From NCBI RefSeq assembly GCF_000003815.2, contig NC_049996.1, positions 8,164,012-8,228,011 of the forward strand: a DNA stretch of 64,000 nt, in the 5' to 3' direction. The notes beneath the pieces were generated by a model that was not told the origin of the DNA, did not search any database, and saw only the letters and a program-made list of their open reading frames with translations. Numbering within the stretch: the stretch's first letter is position 1; each line of letters opens with the position of its first letter. Source of the DNA: Branchiostoma floridae (Eukaryota; Chordata; Leptocardii; Amphioxiformes; Branchiostomatidae). The translations under genes and the position numbers were made by a program. Positions 1-11,800 of the stretch are shown piece by piece.

Positions 1-2786
1 CAGAGAAGACAAAAAGTTTAAACCAACATCATGATTCATAAACAATATATCAATGATAAAAAGCTTCACAATCTCAGCACAACTAAAGCCATGCACTAGC
101 GTTCCATACAAATTGTTTTTAATGATTCTTATCATTTTCAACATGAGTCTTGAAACACTAAAGCACACAGCAGCTACTGAAGTCATAATTATACATGTAG
201 CAGCATCACATTGGGACAAGCTAAACAACATGAGAACTACATGAATAACAACGCCTGGTCAGCAACAAAAGTAGCTCAAACAAGCAGTGAGTATGACTGG
301 GAACAATTTGAAACCTTTATCAATAATCCCTTTTGTGCTATTCATAATTTCCAGGTCAACTTTCAGAGGCACTGATGAGTCAGTCAGGCCTGCTTACGTT
401 ATGAGACAAGCTTCAATTTAATTTGGCACAGTCTGAATTTGTAGCCACATGTACACTCGATCAGCGACTGTCAATCAGTATTTTTATAGGTCTGGAGGTT
501 GTACAGCCGTACGTGTCATTTTGGGAGTCACTTTAGTTGAAATTTGTATTATGAGTGATGATAAAAACCAATGAATCCTCACTCCGTAACTGACGTATTA
601 TAATGGACACAGCAGATTCATTCTTTTCTATTTTTTTTTGCAGCCGTACATGTAAGATTAAAACAATAACTTGCAACAATTTTGCAGCAACAGAATATTA
701 ATTTAAAGCTGCAACTATTCTAACTGATACATTATGCCACCTGCAATAGATAAATAGACAAATAAACAAAAGAAGACGACAGGACAGAACCCGACAGAAG
801 GAGACACTGCAGGAAGGAAGATGGAATGATGGGACAGAGAGCCAGAAGGGGCTGGTTAGTGGGGAGGGGGCGGCTTCTCCTGACAACCTGACGGGCAAAC
901 ACACCAGGAGGAACAATCATTGGACTCAACTTTCCTGTGTGATTTCAAAGTGGTATCCTAAGCTAATTTTAAGCTTTACAGACTGTATGTTTTGTTTGAC
1001 AATTTCTGACCATCTTAATTTTCTTTGCAGAAAAAGAAATGTACATTTAAGAAACTGCTTTTAGTTTCCTGTTTTGCTTCTCCGTTCGGATGATTATGAG
1101 CTTGGAAAAAAACTGGTAGTGGCTATTGCACAGGTCTTTCCTTAGTTATGGCCTATAAGATTTAAGGTTTTATTAAACATAATGATACCAGTAGATGCAA
1201 CTTTAAATGTAGAAAAGTAATAATGGTTAATCAGGACTTATTGTCATCACAATTCTTGTTACTACAATGAAGAATTAAATGAATCTTGGGCCTGTTACAT
1301 ACATTGTGGAGATCTATCAAATAAACAAATAAACATAATTTTCTACTTTTCCCCAATGCTGGTTTCTCCATTATTACAAGATATGTGATGAATTATGATC
1401 TTTACATGCAACAATGTTTTGACACTAATGTTACGTAATGTTTTGGTTAATAAAATGATTTTGTTTGTCAGAATAAAATAAGTTAGGATGGCAGGGATGG
1501 ATCAAATTATTTACTTTGAAAATGACCTAAACTTCAGCCTTTTAATCCAAATCTTAGTCCCAACAATACTTGGGCTGGGTAGACATTATGTGTGCAAGGC
1601 TGTGAACACTGGTAGACATACACGTTTGTTAAGAGTTATGTACTTGTTAATTGTTTTAATAGTCAAGATGTATTGCACGATCATGACAGACAGATGAGCA
1701 TGAAGCAGACAGAAATTAGACAAAAAACACAAACAAAAGGTTATAACCAAAAAAATTAAAAACAAATCCTGACCCTGAAGCAAAACTAAAAGATAGGAAA
1801 TGGTGGCGCTTACGAATGGGCGTTTTGAAGGTTTTCCAAGTGCATTTGGAGAAAGACTGCACGTAGCGAATATGATCGCCGCACCAGTCAGGTGTGTGCC
1901 CGACTATACGGATCTCGACCGGACACACTTGTAGTTTCAGTCCTAGCCAATGGGAGTGTGCGAAACAGGTTGGAGGATGATAGAGGGAGAGAAAGGAACA
2001 GAAAGAAAGAAAGAAGAGTTTTAAAGAAAGGAAGACGGGGTGAGACAGAGAGAGTGTGAACGTGCTGAAAGAGTCCGTGCAAGTTAGTATATCCAGTAAG
2101 GAGGATATCTTAACTTGCAGTTTGTATAAGGCAATAAACCCACTTACATCAAAACACCTAAATTCTACACTTTTCATACAAATATTAATTTGTCAAATTT
2201 GGAGAAATGCTTTGAATCGGACTTAAACTACTTTGCCCTAGTCATAAGAAACCTTTTAGACAATAGTATTCTGAAACAGACCTTTTTATATTAAGTACAA
2301 TGGACAAGCCAACATCTAAATATGATTACCATAATGATTGACTGTTTTTAGATGATCAGATTTATTAAGAGAACTTTGTTTTATAGTTGATATTATACTA
2401 CAGTGGTGTTAAAAATATGACATATTGCTCCTAAAAACTACAAGTGTATTTGACGTAAATATTACATTTCAGGGTAAGTTTAATTCTTCCTTGAACATTA
2501 CAGCTTTTAACGAACATAACATAAGCTACGAAATTGGTCTTCCTCCTCAATACCTGACTGTATGGAAGCTTTCTTACACAAACCCAGAGGATGATTTGAT
2601 CATGAAAGTATAATGTAAGCTCTGCATAAGGTATCCTTCAGTGTCAGGAGCTTTGTGAATACAAAAAGCCAATCTTACAAAGCTCGCAGCAAAAACCACA
2701 TTAAACAGCCAACTGTTATTGTTTCCTTACATGTGAGAACAATATCCTTAAGTCATAACAAAGCGTTTCTGAGAAGTTGTCCTTAC
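1..2786. other. Left edge, neurabin intron or 3' region
   Basis: AT-rich with a purine-rich stretch at 1970-2060. Apart from the uncertain exon at 1814-1942 I see no exon, RNA gene or element. Confidence 0.5.
1814..1942 (-). CDS. Possible neurabin exon 16
   Basis: 129 nt open frame, phase 1 in (acceptor GGCTAG) and phase 1 out (donor GTAAGC), so it could follow exon 15. It contains VEIRIVGHTPDWCGDHIRYV and SFSKCTWKTFKTPI. There is no recognised similarity, and the flanking pyrimidine-rich tract is only moderate. Confidence 0.3.
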
Positions 2787-2849
2787 CTGTACTGAACGTA
2801 TAGCTGCCTTCCTGTGTGGACGACTCGTCATCTGAGATATCATCCAGTC
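2787..2849 (-). CDS. PPP1R9: Neurabin exon 15: acidic segment
   Basis: 63 nt, phase 1 in and out. Encodes [21 protein letters not shown]. It resembles the acidic DMIDDEI-type stretch between the coiled coil and SAM of vertebrate neurabin-1. It is the last exon I support well on this side. Confidence 0.82.
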
Positions 2850-5800
2850 CTAGACAATAACGTTCCAATAAATGTAAGTACTCATGTCTTACTGTTACAT
2901 GTAACAAGGGTAATGTTCATGCTAAGATTTTCAATTTTCTATGACTAGCCTAAGGGTACTAGTACATTAATCTCCATTCTACAATGACAACCTTGCTACA
3001 ATATCTATACTTTTTTCTTGGCCATATCGATATAGACTTTGCCTTGTTGTCAATCTACGTGGGACCACATATACATGTACATGAATTAATATATGTAATT
3101 CTAAAGTCAAATCAACAATATATTGTTCCAAAGTTCAAACAACACTCTGACATTTGAATATAGTTTATAACATGGATACTTGCAAGTTTTAATCTGTTAC
3201 ATTTTTTTTTTTTTAAATTGCTGATTGCACTGGTAAACATACAAAATATCAATCATTGACAAGAGTAGAAACTGTTGTACACTGCAAATCTATACGAAAT
3301 TCATATCAAAGTTAAGTGTTTAGTGCACAAAAAGTAACTTGCCATCTCTTACAGGTTAATTCATTATAGTTTACAACAAAGCATTGTATGAAATCTCAAT
3401 CATAATGCATGGCAGCAACACTCAAAAACAATACATATATGCTTGTGCTGAACGGGATAGCAGGAAGATGATGGCAATATGAAATAGGCAATAAAAATAG
3501 AGAGCATGTATTTGATACAACGACTGTAAAACAGGAATGTTTAACAGGGATAGTTGTCAAAGGGTACAAACAAAAGCAAATGATGATCATGCAACTGAAA
3601 TTCCTATCAGGTACTATAAGCCAATAAGGAAGGGACTGGAGGGAAATGGTGTTAACTTATTAAAAGTTACATAGTACCAGAAACAAGAGGTGCACATATT
3701 CACAACGGAGAACAACCAAAGGAAAGGATTTTCTCAAGTTACTCTCTGGGCCAAGTGAACGAAAGACAAGCTACAGGGCTATCAGAAGGATGGTGAAACC
3801 TATAATCTTCAGAAACCACCAGAAAAGAGTGTCAGAGCACCCACCCCCTATAAGTGCCACCAAAAGGAGCCTCAGATGTAAGCAAACAAAAAACAAAAGG
3901 AACCAACCAAAACTTAAGCCAAGGGGACAAAAGTAGGGAGTATCACTCTTTAGAGATGGAGATAATTTTTGGAGAAATAAAAAGTGGTTGTGCCATTGAG
4001 AGACAGTCATGTTGGACACAGACACAAATAGCAAGCCAAAAATGAACACCTTGGTCCTTTGCTGAGGGTGAGTGCTGGGGTGAGGCCCCCAGGGCCGTTT
4101 CTGGCATGTCGCCCATTGCGAGAACCTCCTCAAATGAGAAGCCCTGTTTCCGTAGCAACACCACGCCCTCACCCCCGGCTGGCGTGTGGGGAATGCAACA
4201 GTGCGTTCTCAGCTTCAATGTCAATCAAAGTCTCAACAATACGGCCAGTTTTGTGAGTTAGGAAAATATGATGTATATCAATCTGTGAGCTAATTCAACA
4301 AAAAAATATGCGCTACACTTCGTACAATGTAAATAAAAGATAGGGAAATTAATATGTGACGTGACAAACAAAAAAAAGGCTGTTGCACAATCATGCAGTT
4401 CTAAGCTAGGTTACCCCCATGTTTGGTTGGACAGAGTTGCCACATGCGTACACATGCAATGTGCTTAGACATACAATGGTACTGACTCACATACAAGCAA
4501 CATCCTAGCAATGCCTGCATGCAATATAGAACAATATAGTACATGTATGTATAAGGCATGGCATACTGTGTCAATTGCTACACTTACAGCATCAACCATA
4601 CATTCCCTAACGACATGTCTCAATGACAATAGATGTGAACTACCGAAGTGCCAGAAAACAAACTTGGTGACCTACCTGCGTCGTCAGGGGCCTCTCCTAG
4701 CTCGTTAACAGCAGTGGCTGCTAATTTGTGAGCCTCGTCAAGTTCGGACTGCAATGATTGAATCTGCAGAGATCATCAACAGACTTGTTAGACATGAGAC
4801 AGGATTTAAACAGGAGAAGTATTGCAACATCAATAATCATTGATGTGCAAGTATTAGTACTGAGTGTCTCCATGTAAATTTCTCCATTAGAGTCATGCTT
4901 TTCTGTATACATGTACAATAAACCCTGGTGATCACAGACACATCAACTTTTTCAATTTTTTCTCTCAGAATTGTAATTTATTCAATATAAACATATCACT
5001 TTTCTACAACACATTTTCAGGAAACTTATTCAAGCTTTCATGAATGACGTCCTTGGCTGACCCAGGGTTAATGGTACATTGTATACATGGTGTATATTGG
5101 TTATATCAGTGCAGGAGGAGGGGTTAGTCAGGTGAGGGTTAGTGCTGTTCAGTAGCTGCTGCACCTTGCATTACCCTGAAACAATACGTGTTGTTCTAAC
5201 CTTCTTCTGTGTCTGCAAAATTTCAAACTGGAACAAAACGAAGTCAACAGCTGTGATATATACCAAAAAGTGTCCTCGTCGTTGTGTTAATTCTAACATG
5301 CACACTCCACGCCAGTTTCACTCTGGTAAATACATCACGACTTATTCCTTGAGTATTTTCAAAATGATATAAAATCTAGTAAAAGACCAGGGGTGCCTAA
5401 GCATTCGCACGAACCCTATGAAATTCGTACGAATATTATGTGATACACACGAATCACTATGCGTTAACGCACGAATATTATGAAATTCGCACGAATCACT
5501 ATGCATAAACGCACGAATATTATGAAATTCGCACGAATCACTATGTGACAAACACGAACACTATGTGATTCGCACGATCCTTATGCGAAATTGCGAAACC
5601 TCGGCCGGGGTCACGTGACAGACGGAGCGGGATTTTCAGATGGCGGCTTCGCCGCTTCGGCGACGGAAAATACGATGTAACACGCTGAAATGAAGCAAAA
5701 CAGTAGCTCACAGGCTATCAAATACATCTTTGCGACGGTAAATGTCCATTCCATGCCTTGAAATATAAATATCACGGGTAGAAACGCTCAAAATCATGCC

Positions 5801-8800
5801 TCCTCCCGGCCGCTGGTTTCGCATGAGGATCGTGCGAATCACATAGTGTTCGTGTGTGTCACATAGTGATTCGTGCGAATTTCATAATATTCGTGCGTTT
5901 TTGCATAGTGGTTCGTGCGTGTCACATAATATTCGTACGAATTTAATAGGGTTCGTGCGAATGCTTAGGCACCCCTGAAGACACTGTCTCATATCTGACA
6001 CAGCTTTATTCATAGTAGGATACTTCATGACAGTCATGGACGAGAAATGTCATAATTTTTCCACTAACTGACGATGATACAACACCACAGCTATGAGGCA
6101 CCTGTCTTTATAAATCACTTTTAGCACTGCAGCTGTGGTTCCTGACAGTATTATATTGTTATTTGACCCTTCCACATAAAAACATGTACTATAGCTTCAG
6201 CATAGTTCTACAATAGAAAACACCATGTTGTAGCCAAAATATCTACCTGCTTCCTTTTCCCAAAATTTGTTTGAGAACACTAAAAACATCACCCACCTAC
6301 TGTTTTATTTAGACAAACTACTAGAGTGGATTTGTTTCAAGGATATGTGAGCGGTAAGTTAATGTTCCTACCTGTTGTTTGAGCATGTTCACTTCTCTCT
6401 TGTGCTGTCGGTCCTTTTCTTCCATCTGCCTCAAAGTCTCCTCTTCTCTCTTAATCAACTCTAGTTCTCTGTAGGTTTTAAGTGTTCAGTAATATCAGTA
6501 AAACTGGTATCACTGGTCTATACTTATGGTGGAATGTTAAGTAGCAATCACAACTATTGCAAAATAGAACAAAACTTTTCAGTCACACATTATTTAGAAA
6601 AGATTAATAAAAAGAAACATAGGATATGTTTAGTAGGCATCTTTCATTATTTTCATCTCATTCTTACCATTCTCTATACCTTACTGGATATAAAAATATT
6701 ACTTTAAATTCAGCCAAACAAGTTCAGTTAATATTTCATACTTCAGCTTGTCATTCCTTACTGTTTTACACTTAAAAGAATTAAGATACTGTAACACTTC
6801 AAGACTTGAACATCTTCAATATCTTAAATACAACTTAATTTTACTAGCAGACACATTTTTACCTGTCAAGTTACACATGCCAACACTTCAGGTGTGTTAA
6901 GTCAAACATTAGGGTTTTAGGTATCTTTTCATCTTGTTTTCCTGTGTGTTAATGCCAGGATGAAGGTACATGCTGCTGTGTACACTGCAGTGAGGGTTGT
7001 GTGGTGGTGGACTTGAGGGTTACAAGTGGGGACAGTGGGCAGACATGGTGCAGTGTAACCTGACAAAGACAGCCTTTGTTTTTATCTGTTTTTGGACTTT
7101 TTATGCCACCTTTATATACATGAACATGCAGCCTTGCTGGGGTCATGACTTGTACAATTACTGTCACCTGTAACCTGAAAAAGTTTGAAATATTTCAAAG
7201 CTTTTGAAAATCAAGAGACAGATTTCAGCATCAGGAAACAGTCAAATTGGCCACAAACTTTTCTGATTTTTTAGTTCCTTTCACTTTGATTCTATGACCA
7301 CAAAAAAAGTTCAACAGTGTACAAATCATGACTAGCATCCAGCTAGAAGCCAGAAGTGTTAAATTGAACATAAAACAGTCAGACGTTTTCAAACGGCCCG
7401 GTCAGGTTTTCCTGTGAGAAGACAACACAGTTGACGCTCTAGCTGGAACATACCTAGCCTTATGTTCTTTCATGAGCTTCTGGACCTTGTGGTAGGTCTT
7501 TTGTAGTTCGAGGTATGTGTTGTCCAATACCCTCATTTGGCTGAGGGGTGGGGAGGGGGAAGGATACAAGACACAGCGGAAAAAAGGAGACAGGTAAATG
7601 AAAACTAAAAGCAGCAACTAAAATCAGTTTCTCTCAACCAGTCTTTTGTAACACCCCCGTTTTAGAGTCTTGTGGTCCAGTTTGCCATGAATTTCAGACA
7701 AGGTTTGGTCCAGATGACTTTGAAATGGGGGTGCACGGTTGTGCATGGTTTCAAAGAAATGAAAAGCAGCAAAGGATAGCAAAGCAAGACAGCAGAATGA
7801 AATATAATGAAACATGCAAGCAGACACAAAGGAAAACGTAAGACTCCTCTATTCTTCAAGTGCAACAGAGAAGGCATCGGTCTTCATCACACAAAAGAGA
7901 AAAACAAAGCACTCAAGCAATAAAAACTATGTATAAAATTGAGCATGAAAAAACTAAAAGGGAAAGACATTTCTTGAGGTGACTACCCTATGAGCTTTCA
8001 AATTCAACAGCCCTTTGTGCTACATGTATTTCTACTTCTGTAATCTACAAAAAGTCATACCAAGCCACTGTGCAGGAAGAAATGGTGTCAAACTGATAGA
8101 AAGCGAACTGTCATACCCAGACGTTAGGAACATTGAGAAGTGTAATACAAGAAGTCATCTAATTTCACACCTCATTTGCTAGCATATTTTGTGCAATTAT
8201 CCAGGTGGTGCAACAATGTAAATTATCCCGCTAGACTTTTTAAGTTTGGGATTTCGTGCAATTAACAGAAGTGTGCGGTATATCTGTTGTGCAATTAACC
8301 GGCTTCTACTGTACTTGGGTATTATGGCTAGACAGAAGCAACACTGTGTTTGAAGCACACAAAAGTGATCAAGTGAGGTGAATGTGAAATGACAGTGAGC
8401 AAATGACATTGTGTACCTGTGCAGCATAGCGGTAAGAAAGTTGGAAAAATTGTCCTTGGGCTCTGGCATGTCTATGGGGGTCATGCCGCTAACGGTTTGG
8501 GAGGCTTTAGGGGGGGTCTGAGCGCTCAGCGGTGGGCAACTCAATGTTTTGGCTGGTAGCAACACTTTAGGGTGGGGAGACGAGACATGACTGAGGAGGA
8601 ATACGCACGAATACAGAAGAAGAGACAGAAGAGAAAGAGGTTACTAGAGGGGTGGATTACAATTGGCAGCTGTCAACCAAATCTTTTCCTGTGTTTTTTT
8701 CTGCAAAACCTTGGAGTGGAGCCCATTTTTAGGTATTCACTTGCCAACCCAAAGTGTTGCCATGCAATATGATAGATCTTGTATTGCAATGTGAGATTGA

Positions 8801-11800
8801 CAGCTGTCAATAAAGCATGATAAAGACAGTTGTCAACCACCAGAATTTTTCAAATACTAACTATGATCGTGCCTGATAACTTTGTAGATTTCTAACTGTT
8901 CTTATATTGTCCTATAAACTTTACGAAAAAGGGAATAGTAGCATTGACGGATGCACTAACCGGTGCAAGAAAAACCTTGTAACCCATGGATAATGCAGCA
9001 AAGTCATACACAATGAACTTTAAGTTCTGCGTCAAATAATCTTAGGCTGTGCCACCAAATGAAGAAAATCATATACTTTTCAATATTGAATATTTTAAAA
9101 GAGGAATTAATTGTACCTTGCATGGTATTCTTTAATGAGTTTCTTGGCCTTGTGGTACTTCTTCTCCAGACCAGTGTACTGTTCCTTGGTATCCTTCAGC
9201 TGGCCTTCCAAGTTTTCTACCTGCACTTTTGAGTCCGTCAGCTAGGGGGAGCAAAATGTTTAAGTTGAGCATGTGGCAAATACGTTTCAAGGGGGTAGGA
9301 AAAAATGTTGCGTTTCTGATTTTAGTCTTGGAAAAAATAGGGTCCGTAGGTACAGGTTCTCCTTTTGATGCAGCAGCCAACAAAAATGTGGTCAGGTTTT
9401 GCTAGGGTCAGTAGGGCAATCGGAAACGTAACATTTTTTCCTAGGCCAACGCAAGTTTCTTTCCGGAAAAGGTAATGTGTGTAAATATGTGTAAATTCAA
9501 AAGTTACGGAATCAAAAACCCCATCACAGCACAGCTGCTTTTGCTTCAAAAATCAACAGCAAACCATTAAAAGAGACCACATTGCAGCAAAAGATGCATT
9601 TTGTATTTTTCATTTCTGATTGGCTGATTTCTGAGCAGATTAAGACCCCAGCTCTCCAGCTAACACCTTCTGCCAGCAATCAAGGAATTAAGAGATTTTC
9701 TTTATTATAAGACGTTTGAATGAACCATCACCACGGATAATCATGTTTTGCCCTTGTAAATTTGGAATTAGTCACGTTGTGTTAAACATTGGCCTGAGCG
9801 AGAACTCTTGGAGAATGTGTTCAGTACCTGACCATCCTCTACATCTGAGTCTGAGTCTGCTGCATTTTGTTCTCCCTAAAAAGATCGGGTCTTCTGTTAC
9901 TATTAACGTCATTATGTGAAACATTATTGTAACTGAGCTATGTGTATATGGAGATTTTTACTTTGGCATCTTAAGAATCTGTTAAAGTTTTAGGACAATA
10001 TTGATACTTTGAGAAACGTTTTACAACCTCTGAGTTTTTCATAAGGTGTAGTTCACAATACAAGAGATAGGTGGCATTGTTACACTGTCAATAATTGTCT
10101 TTTATGTGGGACAATAACCCTACAGAAAAATATATATGGACAGATACATAGTAAACATTTTGGAACATACATTTGAATATCTATATCTTATCTCACATAT
10201 TATATCGTTTTATACTATCTTAAAGAACCTTAGACAAGCATACATGTACCTGTGCCTCGACTTCCTGCGCTTTTTGAGACGTCTTTTCCAATTTCTGCTC
10301 CAGGCGTTTTCTCTCGTCTTGCCAGCCTTCTGACTGTAGTGCCTACAAGAAACACAGACCAAAATATTTTCATGGAAAAATTTCGTGTTACGAAATAAAA
10401 TAAGAACAAAAAAAGACTTCAGTTACTTGAAAATCCGTACATTAATTCTGAATTTTTTTAAAGATTAGAACTGATGGATAAGAAACTGTACCTAAAACAT
10501 ACCACCTAAGGTTGAACTAGAATATACAATGTCTGACAGAGCCTAAATTTGACAAGCAATGGTAACAAGAACAAGTTCATCTGTCCAACCCATAAAACAA
10601 GAGTAACACAATATGAAACTCTAGGAAACCATTCAGACGACTTTCAGGGTCAGGTTACGTCCCATGCTCGCCAAACTTGGAGGTGCCAAAGGCAGCTTGT
10701 GAGTCACCATTAAGCATGTTTGCCTGGGTAAGTCACTGCCTCGCTCCCACTCAATCTATACTTGTGTTGGCAAAAACCTCAGACAAGTGGACTTTCTCAG
10801 ACAGGAAGTGTAGGGTGACCTTTTGACCCCTACTTCCTGTCTGGGGCTGCACTGGGACAGCCTACATTTGCAGAGTCACTGAATAATTAAGACTTCAGGG
10901 AGCTATGATATATCTACATAATCTTAGAAAACCATACTGACAAAGCCTTCTGTCTTCCTCCTACCAGTGAGCATTAAATGCAGGCTTTCAATTGAAAGAG
11001 AAAGTAGTCAATGCCTTGGGGCAAATTAGTCAAAAAGTTGGGCAACTGCCAGCAAGTGGGAACATACTGTCAAGACAGTATAGGAAGTGCACAAGTTGGT
11101 ACATGGCCAAAATCATTCACTGACTGAGCAACTCCTTACATTTTGCAGGAAATGTACTGGGGAAGTTTGAGTCTATGAACTGGACATAGTCAGACAACAG
11201 TTTTGAACCATGTAGAGTCTTGTCAGATCAAAAGTATGCAGAACCAAATGACAAAAGATAAAGGAATGGTTTAGAAATTCCAATAGAAGATGGAGGAACA
11301 TCTTAATAACCCACGGATGCTAAAACTGATGGAATTCAAACCACCCTTATTCATTTAAAACTGTAACAGATTCATGCCAATGGACCGATCCCGTAGCCCC
11401 GCCCCCTGTTCGATCATGTTCTATTTCGAACACCTCCGTCAAAAACACCGCTTGTCGGACAGAACTGGCCGCTACCGCTGTTTAGCTGATAATGACGACT
11501 GACTTCGGTTTAGCTTTTTTGAGCCATGAAATCCTCTCAGACCTGGCCGAAAAAAATTGCGCTGCCTTTTTTGTTATGGGCTACATCCACTGCGTACTGT
11601 CGTTTGAGAATTGGGTTGATACAGGTGCGATAAGGGCGTTATAATTTCAGACAAAGCGGAAGCGATGGGCGCTCCATAGCATTACCTTGTTGGTGGGCCG
11701 AAGTGCCCGGTTTCTGACATGCGATCCATGCATGTGGAGACCAGGGTACATAAATCTGTAACAGGGTTTCTGCTGCATTTGTTGCATGCATAAGAGCTGC

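Larger units (their letters stand above)
6469..9116. other. Neurabin introns 11-12
   Basis: Contains exon 12 and the possible exon at 8417-8488. Otherwise I see nothing that supports a gene. Confidence 0.6.

Noticed and set aside
1716-2177. 153-codon minus-strand frame
   Set aside because: Mostly translation of a purine/pyrimidine tract; only the 1814-1942 part has exon-like boundaries and is listed separately at low confidence.
5342-5551. Repetitive peptide frame ([12 protein letters not shown] repeats)
   Set aside because: It is simply translation of the foldback element's subterminal repeats.
10798-10843. Short hairpin considered as a microRNA precursor
   Set aside because: At 46 bases it is too short for a canonical precursor and it has a small loop; kept only as a repeat.
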